NCBI RefSeq assembly: GCF_022419205.1 | Contig: NZ_JAJOZU010000004.1 | Location: 70,995 to 134,994, forward strand | Direction of reading: 5' to 3' | Origin: Thermomonas alba | GTDB lineage: Bacteria; Pseudomonadota; Gammaproteobacteria; Xanthomonadales; Xanthomonadaceae | Length of the DNA stretch: 64,000 nucleotides | In this document: one piece after another, positions 46,801-55,995 of the stretch | Layout of the letters: every line of letters starts with the position of its first letter | How positions within the stretch are numbered: position 1 is the first letter of the stretch | Notes under the pieces: model-generated | What the model saw: the letters and a program-made list of their open reading frames with translations, nothing else | Database searches by the model: none | Told to the model about the DNA's origin: nothing | Made by a program: the position numbers and the translations under genes

Positions 46801-47559
46801 GCCCAGCTGCACCAGCTGCGCGGGCGCGTCGGCCGCAGCCACCACCGCGCCTACGCCTACCTCTTGATCCCCGACCGCCGCAGCATCACCGAGGATGCGC
46901 GCAAGCGGCTGGATGCGATCAGCTCAATGGACGAACTGGGCGCCGGCTTCACCCTGGCCACCCACGACCTGGAAATCCGCGGCGCCGGCGAACTGCTGGG
47001 CGAAGAGCAGTCGGGGCAGATGGCCGAGGTCGGCTTCAGCCTGTATACCGAACTATTGGAACGCGCGGTGCGCAGTATCAAGCAGGGCAAGCTGCCCGAC
47101 CTGGATGCTGACGAGCGTCACGGCGCCGACGTTGACCTGCACATTCCTGCGCTGATCCCGGACGACTACCTGCCCGATCCGCACACCCGCCTGACGCTGT
47201 ACAAGCGCATCAGCGCCGCCCGCGACGAGGCCGCGCTGCGCGAGCTGCAGGTGGAGATGATCGACCGCTTCGGCCTGCTGCCCGACCCCGTCAAGCATCT
47301 GTTCGCGCTGGCGGAACTGAAGCTGGCCGCGACCCGGCTCGGCATCCGCAAGCTCGACCTCGGCGCCAGCGGCGGCCGCATCCAGTTCGTGGAAAAGCCC
47401 AACGTCGATCCGATGGCGGTGATTCGCCTGATCCAGGGTCAGCCCAAGCATTACCGCATGGACGGCCCGGACAGACTACGCATCAGCCTCGACCTGCCGG
47501 AGCCGGCGGCGCGCCTGCAGGCCGCGCGCGGACTGCTGACCGCGCTGCATCCCGCTTGA
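43804..47559 (+). CDS. mfd: Transcription-repair coupling factor Mfd
   Basis: 1251 aa. Removes RNA polymerase stalled at lesions and recruits UvrA. UvrB-like N-terminal module (about 1-350), RNAP-interaction domain with PIVHEDHGVGRYRGL and LYVPVAQLDRISRY, then the RecG-like translocase with Walker A DVGFGKTE (about 734) and DEEQ box (about 832), and the C-terminal TRCF domain. It is about 100 aa longer than E. coli Mfd, largely because of an in-frame repeat insert at residues 441-515. ATG 43804 is chosen over 43768, which has no family-like sequence. Confidence 0.95.
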   Translation: MTRSPLQFPVPLPRPGQQRAWWRAPANGTALAFAALAAARQHAGPVLLVARDNHAAHQLETDLRTLSGDDPALPVLGLPDWETLPYDRFSPHPDITSQRLATLTRLPTLTHGLVVVAAATLMQRLPPRQHLLGSRFDLRIGQRLDLDAEKRRLEAIGYRHVPQVYDPGDFAVRGGLLDVYPMGAQTPFRIELLDDEIDSIRLFDPESQRSLERIDAIALLPGREVPLDEPHVRRALEALRERFDIDLRRSALVQDLKAGLAPAGIEYYLPLFFEPAREGGERTQTLFDYLPTATLPLLAAGALDAAEHAWEQIGLRYEQLRHDLERPLLPPAELWLPPDALRERLNRGARIEICAADHPRHGDAHALPLAPAPTLPIGHRELPAGQALRDFLAAYPGRVLVAADSPGRREALLEILRTAGLQPHVLPDIAHFLDCAPGPMAASPARPAPSATAGGPGHADAPSEFRGATAAASPARPAPSATAGGPGHADAPSEFRGATAAASPARPAPSATAGGPGAADASQTCLPGFAITVAPLDDGFALTSPALCVLTERQLFPERASQPRRRKRAGREPEAIIRDLGELTEGAPIVHEDHGVGRYRGLVTMDVGGLPGEFLEIEYAKGDRLYVPVAQLDRISRYSGASPDTAPLHSLGGEQWTKAKRKAAEKVRDVAAELLEIQARRQARQGLAIAIDRAMYEPFAASFPFEETPDQLAAIEAVLRDLQSSLPMDRVVCGDVGFGKTEVAVRAAFATASAGKQVAVLVPTTLLAEQHYRNFRDRFADWPLRVEVLSRFKSKKEIEAELQKLAEGKLDVIVGTHRLLQPDVKFADLGLVIVDEEQRFGVRQKEALKKLRANVHLLTLTATPIPRTLNMAMSGLRDLSIIATPPANRLAVQTFVHAWDDALLREAFQRELGRGGQVYFLHNDVESIGRMHDQLQALVPEARIGIAHGQMPERELERVMLDFHKQRFNVLLCTTIIESGIDIPNANTIIIHRADKFGLAQLHQLRGRVGRSHHRAYAYLLIPDRRSITEDARKRLDAISSMDELGAGFTLATHDLEIRGAGELLGEEQSGQMAEVGFSLYTELLERAVRSIKQGKLPDLDADERHGADVDLHIPALIPDDYLPDPHTRLTLYKRISAARDEAALRELQVEMIDRFGLLPDPVKHLFALAELKLAATRLGIRKLDLGASGGRIQFVEKPNVDPMAVIRLIQGQPKHYRMDGPDRLRISLDLPEPAARLQAARGLLTALHPA
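45124..45350 (+). repeat. In-frame 90-bp tandem repeat inside mfd (2.5 copies)
   Basis: Units 45124-45213 and 45214-45303 are identical by eye, and a 47-bp partial third unit ends at 45350. Each encodes 30 residues starting AASPARPAPSATAGG. The insert lies between the strand-rich D3 part (HVLPDIAHFLDCAPG) and FAITVAPLDDGF, ahead of the RNAP-interaction domain. The unit is also stop-free in other frames of both strands and resembles extragenic repeat DNA (one alternative frame reads LAPRLPPPQAGRG). Confidence 0.95.
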
Positions 47560-47658
47560 CCTGCCACGCGCGGATGACGGCGGGCATCCCCTGGCAGCAG
47601 CGGCAGGAGGCGAAGCGCGCATCGCGTCGGCACGCCGCCGCGCCGGCAGGCGGCGCTC

Positions 47659-48750
47659 TCAGACGTTGAAGCGGAAGTGCAGGATATCGCCTTCCTGCAC
47701 CCGATAGTCCTTGCCTTCCAGGCGCAGACGACCCGCATCGCGCGCCCCGGCCTCGCCGCGATAGCGGATGAAATCCTCATAAGCGATGGTTTCGGCGCGG
47801 ATGAAGCCTTTCTCGAAGTCGGAATGGATCACCCCCGCCGCCTGCGGCGCGGTGGCGCCGGCCTTGACCGTCCACGCGCGCACTTCCTTCACGCCGGCAG
47901 TGAAGTAGGTCTGCAGCCCCAGCAGCTTGTAGGCGGCGCGGATCACCCGGTTCAGGCCCGGCTCGTCCAGCCCGAGGTCGGCCAGGAAGGCATCACGGTC
48001 GGCCTCGTCCAGCTGGCTCAGCTCTTCCTCGATCGCCGCGCACACCGGCACCACCTCGGCGCCCTCGCTGGCCGCATGCGCGCGCACCGCATCCAGGTGC
48101 GGATTGTTCGTGAAACCGTCTTCCAGCACGTTGGCCACGTACATCACCGGCTTCATGGTGAGCAGGAACAGCTCGCGCACCGACGCGCGCTGCTCCTCGT
48201 CCAGCGCGACCGTGCGCGCGGCCTTGCCCGCATCGAGCGCCGTGCGCAAGCGCCCCAGCACCTCGATCTTCGCCTTGGCGTCCTTGTCGCCGCTCTTGGC
48301 CACGCGCTCATAGCGGGCGATCGCCTTGTCCACCGTTTCCAGATCGGCCAGCGCCAGCTCGGTGTCGATGGTCTCGATATCGGCGATCGGATCGACCCGG
48401 CCCGCGACATGGATCACGTCGGGATGCTCGAAGCAACGCACCACGTGGCAGATCGCGTCCACCTCGCGGATGTGCGCCAGGAACTTGTTCCCCAGCCCTT
48501 CACCGCTGGCTGCGCCGGCGACCAGACCCGCGATGTCCACGAACTCGACCGCGGTCGGCACCACCTTCTGCGGCTTGACGATTTCGGCCAGCGCGTTGAG
48601 CCGTGGATCCGGCACCGGCACCACGCCGACGTTCGGTTCGATCGTGCAGAACGGAAAGTTGGCCGCGGCGATGCCGGCCTTGGTCAGCGCGTTGAACAGG
48701 GTGGACTTGCCGACGTTCGGCAGGCCGACGATGCCGCATTTGATGCCCAT
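47659..48750 (-). CDS. ychF: Redox-regulated ATPase YchF
   Basis: 363 aa Obg-family P-loop protein. G1 motif GLPNVGKST near residue 8, G3 [20 protein letters not shown], and the C-terminal TGS domain ([19 protein letters not shown] and HFRFNV end). The NKxD specificity motif is replaced, fitting ATP preference. Binds ribosomes and responds to oxidative state. The pth-ychF order is conserved. Confidence 0.96.
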   Translation of the reverse strand: MGIKCGIVGLPNVGKSTLFNALTKAGIAAANFPFCTIEPNVGVVPVPDPRLNALAEIVKPQKVVPTAVEFVDIAGLVAGAASGEGLGNKFLAHIREVDAICHVVRCFEHPDVIHVAGRVDPIADIETIDTELALADLETVDKAIARYERVAKSGDKDAKAKIEVLGRLRTALDAGKAARTVALDEEQRASVRELFLLTMKPVMYVANVLEDGFTNNPHLDAVRAHAASEGAEVVPVCAAIEEELSQLDEADRDAFLADLGLDEPGLNRVIRAAYKLLGLQTYFTAGVKEVRAWTVKAGATAPQAAGVIHSDFEKGFIRAETIAYEDFIRYRGEAGARDAGRLRLEGKDYRVQEGDILHFRFNV

Positions 48751-48799
48751 GATGCCTCTTGCTCGGTTGCCGCGCCGACCACTCGCCGGCGCGATGATG

Positions 48800-49384
48800 T
48801 CATGGCGAGCGCGGCGTATGCAGCCGCGTCATCGCCTCCATGAACTGGCCCTGCACCGCCAGCGGCAGCACCTCGGCCGCATTTCCGATCGCGCGCAGGA
48901 TCAGCGCCTCGTCGGCTGCGCCCGGACGTCCGAGCACCCACGGCGTCACCCGATCCTTGTGCCCGGGGTGGCCGATGCCGATGCGCAGGCGGTGGAACTT
49001 GCCGTGCCCCAGCAGGCGGATGATGTCGCGCAGGCCGTTCTGGCCGCCATGGCCGCCATCGAACTTCAGCCGCGCCACGCCCGGAGGCAGGTCGAGCTCG
49101 TCGTGCACGACCAGCATTTCCTCCGGCGCGATCTTCCAGTAGCGCAGCGCGGCAGCGACCGACTTGCCGCTGGCGTTCATGAACGTCGCCGGGCGCAGCA
49201 GCCACACCGGCAGGCCGGCGATGTCCAGCTTCGCAGTCTCGCCGTACAGCTTGCTTTCCAGCCCGAAGCGCGCGCCGGCGGCCTGCGCCAGCGCGTCAAT
49301 AAACCAGAACCCGGCGTTGTGCCGGGTTCGAAGATACTCGGCACCGGGGTTGCCCAGCCCGACGATGAGGCGAAGACCAGCCAT
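48800..49384 (-). CDS. pth: Peptidyl-tRNA hydrolase
   Basis: 194 aa; releases peptides from prematurely dropped peptidyl-tRNA. Family motifs [24 protein letters not shown] (catalytic His22), [12 protein letters not shown] and [28 protein letters not shown] are intact. Lies between rplY and ychF as in most gammaproteobacteria. Confidence 0.97.
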   Translation of the reverse strand: MAGLRLIVGLGNPGAEYLRTRHNAGFWFIDALAQAAGARFGLESKLYGETAKLDIAGLPVWLLRPATFMNASGKSVAAALRYWKIAPEEMLVVHDELDLPPGVARLKFDGGHGGQNGLRDIIRLLGHGKFHRLRIGIGHPGHKDRVTPWVLGRPGAADEALILRAIGNAAEVLPLAVQGQFMEAMTRLHTPRSP

Positions 49385-49447
49385 CGCAGCTCTGCCGACG
49401 CATCCTCCGGCGACGGCCTGGCCGCGCGCCGGAGGATGCCTCCAGGC

Positions 49448-50101
49448 TTACTTGTCGTCCTTCTTGGCCGCCTTGGTGGCCGGCACGTCGGCCGCCGCCG
49501 GGGTCGCCTCGTCCGCCACTTCTTCCTTGGCGTGCTTGGCGATGACCACGGCCACGTCGTGCTCCTTGCCCAGCTTCAGCGCCGGCAGCTCGACACCGGC
49601 CGGCAGCTTGAGGTCGGACAGATGCACCACGGCGCCCACGGCCAGGTCGGCCAGATCAACCTCGATCGCCTCCGGCAGATCCTTCGGCAGGCAGCTGACT
49701 TCCACTTCGGTCAGCTCGTGGGTGATGACCACGCCGCTGGTCTTGCCCGCCGGCGACTTCTCCTGGTTCAGGAAGTGCAGCGGCACCCTGGCGCGCAGCG
49801 TCTGGCTGGCGTCCACGCGCTGGAAATCCAGGTGCAGGATCAGCTGCTTGTAGGGATGACGCTGCATGTCGCGCAGCAGGACCTGCTCGACCTTGCCGTC
49901 GATGTCCAGGTTCAGGATCGAGGAATAAAACCATTCGTGCTGGCTGGCCTGCCAGATCTTCTCGTGCTCGAGCTGAATGGGCTGAGGAGCGGACTTGCCG
50001 CCATAGACGATCGCCGGGATCGCCGCGGAACGACGCAGGCGGCGGCTCGCACCCTTCCCTGCGACATTGCGGCCGGTGGCCTGGAGAGTATGTTCGGACA
50101 T
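49448..50101 (-). CDS. rplY: 50S ribosomal protein L25/general stress protein Ctc
   Basis: 217 aa, the long two-domain (Ctc/TL5) form. The N-terminal 5S-rRNA-binding L25 domain contains [21 protein letters not shown]. The C-terminal beta-domain (about 95-190) is followed by a Lys/Ala/Asp-rich tail. The start at 50101 gives the family N-terminus; 109 bp separate it from prs. Confidence 0.95.
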   Translation of the reverse strand: MSEHTLQATGRNVAGKGASRRLRRSAAIPAIVYGGKSAPQPIQLEHEKIWQASQHEWFYSSILNLDIDGKVEQVLLRDMQRHPYKQLILHLDFQRVDASQTLRARVPLHFLNQEKSPAGKTSGVVITHELTEVEVSCLPKDLPEAIEVDLADLAVGAVVHLSDLKLPAGVELPALKLGKEHDVAVVIAKHAKEEVADEATPAAADVPATKAAKKDDK

Positions 50102-50210
50102 GGAATGACTCACTTTTCGTTGCGATGGAGCCGCCTCGCGGCGGCAAAGACACTCACCCGCGACCAGGTGAGTGGGTGTCCCGCCGGCGAACCGGCGGCA
50201 CGAAGGGGGG

Positions 50211-51170
50211 TCAGTCGACGTACAGCGAACTGACCGATTCGCCAAACGCCATGCGGCGGATGGTCTCGGCCAACAGTTCGGCCACGCTGAGCTGACGAAT
50301 CCTGCCGCAGGCGCGCGCCGCTTCCGACAGCGCGATGGTGTCGGTGACGACCAGTTCGTCCAGCGACGAGCGGTTGATGTTTTCGATGGCCGCGCCCGAC
50401 AGCACCGGATGCACGCAGTAGGCAACCACCTTGCGCGCGCCGCGCTCCTTGAGCGCATTGGCGGCGGCGCACAGGGTGCCGGCGGTGTCGACGATGTCAT
50501 CCACCAGCACGCAGGTCTTGCCCTCGACGTCGCCGATGATGTTCATCACCGTGGCTACGTTGGCCTTCGGGCGACGCTTGTCGATGATGGCCAACTCGGC
50601 ATCGTCCAGGCGCTTGGCGATCGCACGCGCGCGCACCACGCCACCGACGTCGGGCGACACCACGATCACGCCTTCGGTGCCATGCACGCGCCAAATGTCC
50701 GCCAGCAGCAGCGGCGAGGCGTAGACGTTGTCCACCGGGATGTCGAAGAAGCCCTGGATCTGGTCGGCGTGCAGATCCACGGTCAGCACGCGGTCGGTAT
50801 CCACCGCGCCAAACATCTTGGCGGCGACCTTGGCGGTGATCGGCACCCGCGCCGAGCGCGGGCGGCGGTCCTGACGGGCATAGCCGAAGTACGGCACCAC
50901 AGCCGTCACCCGATCGGCCGATGCGCGCTTGAGCGCATCGATCAGCACCAGCAGCTCCATGAAGTTCTCGGCCGTCGGCGCGCAGGTCGGCTGAATGACG
51001 AATACCTCCTGCCCGCGCACGCTCTCCTCGATTTCGACCTGCACCTCACCATCGGAGAAGCGGCCGACCAGCGCCTTGCCCTGCCGCACGCCGAGTTCGC
51101 GGCACACGGCCTGCGCCAATGCGCGATTGGCATTGCCCGAGAAAACCAGCAAGTTGGGTTTGTCCTGCAT
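50211..51170 (-). CDS. prs: Ribose-phosphate pyrophosphokinase
   Basis: 319 aa; makes PRPP for nucleotide, His and Trp synthesis. [13 protein letters not shown] at the N-terminus, the catalytic loop [34 protein letters not shown] and the PRPP motif [13 protein letters not shown] are all visible. Frame positions upstream of 51170 run into the tRNA gene, so this ATG is secure. Follows tRNA-Gln on the same strand. Confidence 0.98.
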   Translation of the reverse strand: MQDKPNLLVFSGNANRALAQAVCRELGVRQGKALVGRFSDGEVQVEIEESVRGQEVFVIQPTCAPTAENFMELLVLIDALKRASADRVTAVVPYFGYARQDRRPRSARVPITAKVAAKMFGAVDTDRVLTVDLHADQIQGFFDIPVDNVYASPLLLADIWRVHGTEGVIVVSPDVGGVVRARAIAKRLDDAELAIIDKRRPKANVATVMNIIGDVEGKTCVLVDDIVDTAGTLCAAANALKERGARKVVAYCVHPVLSGAAIENINRSSLDELVVTDTIALSEAARACGRIRQLSVAELLAETIRRMAFGESVSSLYVD

Positions 51171-51220
51171 GGCGATGACCGCGTCGAATGGCAAAGAAGG
51201 TGAGCGTGACGGGTTGAATC

Positions 51221-51296
51221 TGGCAGGGGCGGAAGGATTCGAACCTACGCATGCCGGGATCAAAACCCGGTGCCTTAACCACTTGGCGACGCCCCT
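51221..51296 (-). tRNA. tRNA-Gln (anticodon TTG)
   Basis: A 76-nt cloverleaf on the minus strand with encoded 3' CCA (51221-51223). Acceptor stem AGGGGCG/CGCCCCT, anticodon stem CCGGG/CCCGG around TTTTGAT (anticodon TTG) and T loop TTCGAAT. Two oddities: the first pair is A1-U72 rather than the U1-A72 usual in tRNA-Gln, and the T stem has a U-U mismatch (GTAGG/CCTTC). Base 1 lies inside the 4-bp target duplication of the adjacent MITE. Lies between ispE and prs. Confidence 0.95.
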
Positions 51297-51298
51297 AA

Positions 51299-51417
51299 GG
51301 AAGGCCTGAACAACGCCATCCAGGCGTTGTCAGCCCACGCCGAGTCCGGTATGGGCCCGGACTCGGCTCACACGGCCTCCATGGCCGGCGGAAACCTCTG
51401 AGTTGAACAGAGGCTCC
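51299..51417. mobile_element. MITE-like element, copy B (119 bp), IS5-type ends
   Basis: Flanked by CTAA direct repeats (51295-51298 and 51418-51421), a YTAR-type target. The ends GGAAGGCCTGAACAAC and (reverse) GGAGCCTCTGTTCAAC are imperfect inverted repeats. It shares the 8-bp ACAACGCC and 11-bp GCCGAGTCCGG hairpins with copy A, lacks copy A's extra 33 bp (12-bp hairpin), and ends in a CCTCTG/CAGAGG stem. Inserted between the ispE stop and the 5' end of tRNA-Gln. No coding capacity. Confidence 0.85.
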
Positions 51418-52308
51418 CTAAACTCGTCCCACCGCCTCCAGCAGTGGGGATCGCTCCGCGCCGCGCGCCAGCCAGGCGTTCATGCCTGGCGGGAGCGCCG
51501 CCAACGCTGCTTCCGCAGAATCGCGATCGGCGAATTCCAGGAAGCAGCCGCTGCCGGAGCCGGTCAAACGCGGTTGTCCGACCCGCGCCAGCACCGCGAA
51601 CGCCGCTTCGACGGCAGGCTCGCGGCGGCGCAGTACCGGCTCGAACGCGTTGCCGCGCACGTGCCCGGAAACGAAGTCCAGTATTTTCGCGGGCTTGGCA
51701 TTCTTCGTCAAATCGGGCGACTGAAACAGCGCGGCGGTGGCGGCGTGCACGCCGGGGTGCACCAGCACGTACCAGGCCGCCGGCAAGTCGATCGGCGTCA
51801 GCCTCTCGCCCACGCCCTCCGCCCAGGCGTTGCGACCACGCACGAACACCGGCACGTCGGCCCCCAACCGCAGGCCCAGCGCGGCCAGCCGGTCCTCGCC
51901 CAAGTGCAATCCCCAGAGCCGGTTCAGCGCCACCAGCACGCTGGCGGCATCGGACGAGCCGCCACCGAAGCCGCCCCCCATCGGAATGCGCTTTTCGATG
52001 CCGATCTCCACACCATTCGCGCAGTTTGCATCTTTTTGCAGCAGATACGCGGCACGCAGCAGGAGGTCGTCGATCTCCGCCACGCCGGGCACGCCGGCAT
52101 CGGCGCGCACGATGCGGCCGTCCGTGCGCGGGCGCAGGAACACGGTATCGCCCCACTCGAGCAGGCGGAACACCGTCTGCAGTTCGTGATAGCCATCGGG
52201 GCGGCGGCCGGTGATGTGCAGGAACAGGTTCAGCTTGGCCGGCGCCGGCCAGGCACTCCAGCCCTCTGCCGCCGGGAAAGCCGCCGTGCCGGCCATCCAC
52301 TCATTCAT
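51418..52308 (-). CDS. ispE: 4-diphosphocytidyl-2-C-methyl-D-erythritol kinase
   Basis: 296 aa GHMP kinase of the MEP pathway. [23 protein letters not shown] at the N-terminus and the ATP loop [17 protein letters not shown] identify it. A second ATG at 52296 is possible. The start overlaps the lolB end by 8 bp. The TAG stop lies within the CTAA (TTAG on this strand) duplication of MITE copy B. Confidence 0.95.
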   Translation of the reverse strand: MNEWMAGTAAFPAAEGWSAWPAPAKLNLFLHITGRRPDGYHELQTVFRLLEWGDTVFLRPRTDGRIVRADAGVPGVAEIDDLLLRAAYLLQKDANCANGVEIGIEKRIPMGGGFGGGSSDAASVLVALNRLWGLHLGEDRLAALGLRLGADVPVFVRGRNAWAEGVGERLTPIDLPAAWYVLVHPGVHAATAALFQSPDLTKNAKPAKILDFVSGHVRGNAFEPVLRRREPAVEAAFAVLARVGQPRLTGSGSGCFLEFADRDSAEAALAALPPGMNAWLARGAERSPLLEAVGRV

Positions 52309-52939
52309 CCGCGCCTTCCTCCCAGGCCTCCACTACCAGCCGCACCCGATCCTCGCCGCGGCGGAGCTCGATTCGGGTCGGCAATGCCGGCACGCGATCC
52401 GATCCGGCCGCCCAGGCGGTGTAATCGACCACCCAGCCGGCCTGCATGATCCGCTGCGGCAGCAGGTCGGGCGCATAGGTGATCCGCGCCGGACCGAAGG
52501 CGGCCTGCGGCGCCTGCGCGCCACGCAGCCAGCAGCCGAGCGCGCCCAGCGGGATCTCCATGCCCGTGGCATCACGCAGCAGACGCGCGGCCTCGGCATC
52601 CCGCCGCGGCCCACCCTCGAGCCCGCGCAGGGTGGCGCCGCCGGCATCCACGTCCAGCGCCCAGCCCTGGCGGGTCACCGGGGCCGCCAGCTGCAGATGC
52701 AGCTGGCCTGCGCCCTGCGACCAGTCGAGCCGGCCACTACCACCCTGGCGCCCGCTGGCCAGGGCCACCCGCGCCGTCAATCGCCAGGCGGGCGTTGTGC
52801 AATCGCCGCCGTCGTCCAGGCCCAGGGCCTGCAGGCGCCGGCGCTGGGCGGCCGCGCCCGTGTCCGCATCGCCCGCCGGCGCCGCCGGAGGCGGCAGCGA
52901 TGCGCAGCCGGCCAATCCCAGCAGCGCCGTCAGCGCCAT
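52301..52939 (-). CDS. lolB: Outer-membrane lipoprotein receptor LolB
   Basis: 212 aa. Accepts lipoproteins from LolA and inserts them into the outer membrane. The short signal ends in lipobox LAGC (Cys12) and is followed by the LolB-type half-barrel ([42 protein letters not shown]). AGAGG precedes the ATG at 52939 by a few bases. Located between the TPR gene and ispE, the conserved hemA-lolB-ispE neighbourhood. Confidence 0.92.
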   Translation of the reverse strand: MALTALLGLAGCASLPPPAAPAGDADTGAAAQRRRLQALGLDDGGDCTTPAWRLTARVALASGRQGGSGRLDWSQGAGQLHLQLAAPVTRQGWALDVDAGGATLRGLEGGPRRDAEAARLLRDATGMEIPLGALGCWLRGAQAPQAAFGPARITYAPDLLPQRIMQAGWVVDYTAWAAGSDRVPALPTRIELRRGEDRVRLVVEAWEEGADE

Positions 52940-52953
52940 GCACCTCTGCCATC

Positions 52954-54642
52954 TCACGCGCCGGTCTCCCGCAGCGCGCGCTGCAGAGCGCGGTTGTTCG
53001 GATCGAGCTTGCGCGCCTCGTCGAAATAACGGCGCGCCTCGTCCCTGCGCCCCAGTACCCACAGCACCTGGCCAAGATGGCTGGCGATGTCCGGATCCTT
53101 CTGCAGGGCATAGGCGCGGCGCAGCTGCTCCAGCGCTTCGCGCGGCTTGCCCAGCTTGAACAGCACCCAGCCGTAGCTGTCGATGATGGCGGCGTTGCCG
53201 GGATCGGCCACACGCGCGCGGTCGATCAACTCCAGCGCCTCGCGGTAGCGGTTGGTGCGGTCGGCCAGGGTGTAGCCGAGCGCGTTCAGCGCGGCCACGT
53301 TGTCCGGCGCGATCACCAGTATCCGGCGCAGGTCGGCCTCGGCGCGATCGATTTGGTCTTGCCGCTCCCACATCAGGGCGCGCGCATACAGCAGCTCGAG
53401 GTTGTCGGGAAACGCCGCCAGCCCGCGCGCGTAGGCATCCCGCTCAGCGGCGACGTCACCATCTTTCTGCCGCAGCTCGGCCTCCAGCAGATAGCCGTCG
53501 CGGCGCGCCGTATCGTCGAGGCTGGCATCCGACTGCAACGCACGCGCCTCCGCGTAAGCCTGCGCCTTCTGCCCCATCGCATGCCGCACGCCGACCGCGC
53601 GCAGCCGCGCCAGCGCCTGCGCGCGGCTGCCCGGCACGCTGGCATACCACGCCAGCGCCTCGTCATAGCGCTGCAGCAGCTCGGCCACCTGGCCCAGCAG
53701 CAGGCGACGCATCGGGTTGGGCTGGGTGGCACCGGATTTGAGCTCGGCATACAGCGCCGCCAGCGCCTCTTTGTCGCCCAGTGCATCCAACAGATCGGCA
53801 CGCCGCGCATAGGTAGAGTCGTCCTGCGGGCCGGACGCCAGTACCTGCGCGGCGCGCGCGGCATCGCCCAGGGCCTCGTATTCGCTGGCCAGGCTGCTGC
53901 GCAGGGCGGTCGATTGCCAGGCCAGCGCCGGCACTGCATCCAGCACTGCATGCGCCTGCTCCACTGCGCCCGCCTCACGCAACCATTGCGCACGCAGCAG
54001 GGCCACCTGCGGCTCATTCGGAAACCGCGCCACCAGCTGGGCGATGATGCGATCGACCAGCTTGGGCTGCTCCAGGCGCTGCGCCAACCCGCCGAATGCC
54101 AGCCAGGCCTGCAGCTGCGCCGGCAGCTCGCCGCGCGCGACGATCTCCTCCAGCATCGCCACCACCAGCGGCTGCCGCTGCCCGATGGCACCGGTGAGCG
54201 CGGCCAGCGCGGCCTGCCAGCCATCCGGAGCAGTCAGCAGCTGCCGCAGCTCACGTCGCGCCGTGGATTTTTTCCCGGCACGCAAGGCCAAGGTGGCGGC
54301 CAGCATGTGCCGGGTCTGGCTGTCCTGCGGCTGCAGCTGACGCCAGGCCGCCAGCGCCTCGGCGGCGAGCGCGTCGCGATCGGCCAGCAGCGCGATGCGG
54401 GTGGCGCGCTCGGCCAGCACTGGGTCGGCGGCCGCTCGCGCAGCGGCCAGATAATCACGCGCCGCCTCTGCCAGCAAGCCGCTTTGCAGCGCGAACTCGC
54501 CGGCCATGCTGGCCTCCAGCGGGTCCACTCGCGCTGCCTGTGCGCCCGGCTCGGAAATCGGCACGGCCCGTGCAGGCGCGCCGCAGGCCAGCGCCAACAA
54601 CAGAATGGACAGGCGCAAGCCAGAGCAGAACGGTATGGGCAT
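52954..54642 (-). CDS. Exported tetratricopeptide-repeat protein
   Basis: 562 aa with a signal peptide (about 1-26, ending ARA). Degenerate helical repeats run through the N-terminal two thirds and at least three clear TPRs in the last 170 residues (NLELLYARALMWERQD; NVAALNALGYTLADRTNRYREAL; NAAIIDSYGWVLFKLGKPREALEQL). Such proteins are periplasmic or outer-membrane scaffolds; no enzyme domain is seen. A GTG two codons upstream (54648) is an alternative start. Divergent from hemA over 87 bp. Confidence 0.88.
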   Translation of the reverse strand: MPIPFCSGLRLSILLLALACGAPARAVPISEPGAQAARVDPLEASMAGEFALQSGLLAEAARDYLAAARAAADPVLAERATRIALLADRDALAAEALAAWRQLQPQDSQTRHMLAATLALRAGKKSTARRELRQLLTAPDGWQAALAALTGAIGQRQPLVVAMLEEIVARGELPAQLQAWLAFGGLAQRLEQPKLVDRIIAQLVARFPNEPQVALLRAQWLREAGAVEQAHAVLDAVPALAWQSTALRSSLASEYEALGDAARAAQVLASGPQDDSTYARRADLLDALGDKEALAALYAELKSGATQPNPMRRLLLGQVAELLQRYDEALAWYASVPGSRAQALARLRAVGVRHAMGQKAQAYAEARALQSDASLDDTARRDGYLLEAELRQKDGDVAAERDAYARGLAAFPDNLELLYARALMWERQDQIDRAEADLRRILVIAPDNVAALNALGYTLADRTNRYREALELIDRARVADPGNAAIIDSYGWVLFKLGKPREALEQLRRAYALQKDPDIASHLGQVLWVLGRRDEARRYFDEARKLDPNNRALQRALRETGA

Positions 54643-54729
54643 GGACACGGCGGCTACAATGATCGGTCGGGCCCGCAGCTTAGCGCAGGCGCCTGAACGA
54701 GTCCTCCCGCGTCCACGCCATCCCCGCCC

Positions 54730-55995
54730 ATGCCCCTGCTCGCCCTCGGCATCAACCACCAGACCGCGCCGGTCGCCCTGCGCGAACGGGTGGCGTTCGG
54801 CGCGGAAGCGCTGCCGTCGGCGCTGCAGGCCCTGCGCGCGGTGGACGGCGTACGCGAAGCGGTGCTGCTGTCCACCTGCAACCGCACCGAGCTGTACGCG
54901 CGCGTCGATGGCGACGATACGGCGCTGGCCGACTGGCTGGCGCGCCACCCCGATGCGGGCGAAGACCTGCACGCCTATCTGTACCGCCATCGCGACGGCG
55001 ACGCCGTGCGCCACCTGTTCCGGGTCGCCAGCGGGCTGGACTCGCTGGTGCTGGGCGAGCCGCAGATCCTGGGCCAGGTCAAGCAGGCGTGGAGCGCCGC
55101 GCGCGCCGCCGGCACTCTGGGCGGCCCGCTCGACCGCATGTTCCAGCATGCCTTCGCCACCGCCAAGCGCGCCCGCACCGACACCCGCATCGGCGCCCAT
55201 CCGGTTTCGGTGGCATCGGTGGCGGTCCGCCTGGCGGAGGAAAACTTCGCGCGCCTGGACGAATCCTGCGTGCTGCTGATCGGCGCCGGCGAGACCATCG
55301 AGCTGGCCGCCCGCCACCTCGCCGAGGCGCGCGTGCAGCGACTGCTGATCGCCAACCGCACCCTCGCCCATGCGCAGGCGCTGGCCAGCCGCCACGGCGG
55401 GATCGCGCTGCCGCTGGAGGAACTCGACCGGCACCTGGCCGAGGCCGACATCGTGATCTCGGCCACCGCCAGCCGCACTCCGATCCTGCACCGCGAGCAG
55501 GTCGAGCACGCGCTGCGCCAGCGCCGGCACCGGCCGATGCTGCTGATCGACCTGGCGGTGCCGCGCGACATCGCGCAGGACGTGTCCGGGCTGCGCGATG
55601 TGTTTCTGTACACCGTGGACGACCTGCAGCGCGCGATCGAAGACAACCGCCGCAGCCGGCGCGAAGCCGCGCAGCAGGCGGAGGCGATCATCGAGGTGCA
55701 GGCGGCCCGCTTCATGGAAGCCTGGCAGGCCAGCGCCCGCCAACAGCCCCTGCTGCAGCTGCGCGCGCACGGCGAGGCGGCGCGCGCAGAAGCGCTGGCC
55801 AAGGCGCGCGCCCAGCTCGCCGCCGGGCTGCCGCCGGAGCAGGCCCTGGAGCTGCTGGCACACACCCTGACCAACCGCCTGCTGCATGCGCCCACCGTGG
55901 CCCTGCGCGAAGCCGCGCGCAGCGGCGACACGGAGCTGGCGCGCGCCGCGGCCCGGCTGTTCCCGCCCGCAGACGGCGGCGACGAACGCACATGA
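54730..55995 (+). CDS. hemA: Glutamyl-tRNA reductase
   Basis: 421 aa; NADPH-dependent reduction of Glu-tRNA to glutamate-1-semialdehyde, first step of C5 haem synthesis. Catalytic Cys50 in [23 protein letters not shown] and the NADPH Rossmann segment [16 protein letters not shown] are clear. The stop overlaps the prfA start (ATGA), the common hemA-prfA coupling. Confidence 0.97.
   Translation: MPLLALGINHQTAPVALRERVAFGAEALPSALQALRAVDGVREAVLLSTCNRTELYARVDGDDTALADWLARHPDAGEDLHAYLYRHRDGDAVRHLFRVASGLDSLVLGEPQILGQVKQAWSAARAAGTLGGPLDRMFQHAFATAKRARTDTRIGAHPVSVASVAVRLAEENFARLDESCVLLIGAGETIELAARHLAEARVQRLLIANRTLAHAQALASRHGGIALPLEELDRHLAEADIVISATASRTPILHREQVEHALRQRRHRPMLLIDLAVPRDIAQDVSGLRDVFLYTVDDLQRAIEDNRRSRREAAQQAEAIIEVQAARFMEAWQASARQQPLLQLRAHGEAARAEALAKARAQLAAGLPPEQALELLAHTLTNRLLHAPTVALREAARSGDTELARAAARLFPPADGGDERT

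Noticed and set aside
47560-47658. Terminator between mfd and ychF
   Set aside because: Only a weak 6-bp GCCGCC/GGCGGC stem with a 9-base loop and no T-run is present, too poor to call.
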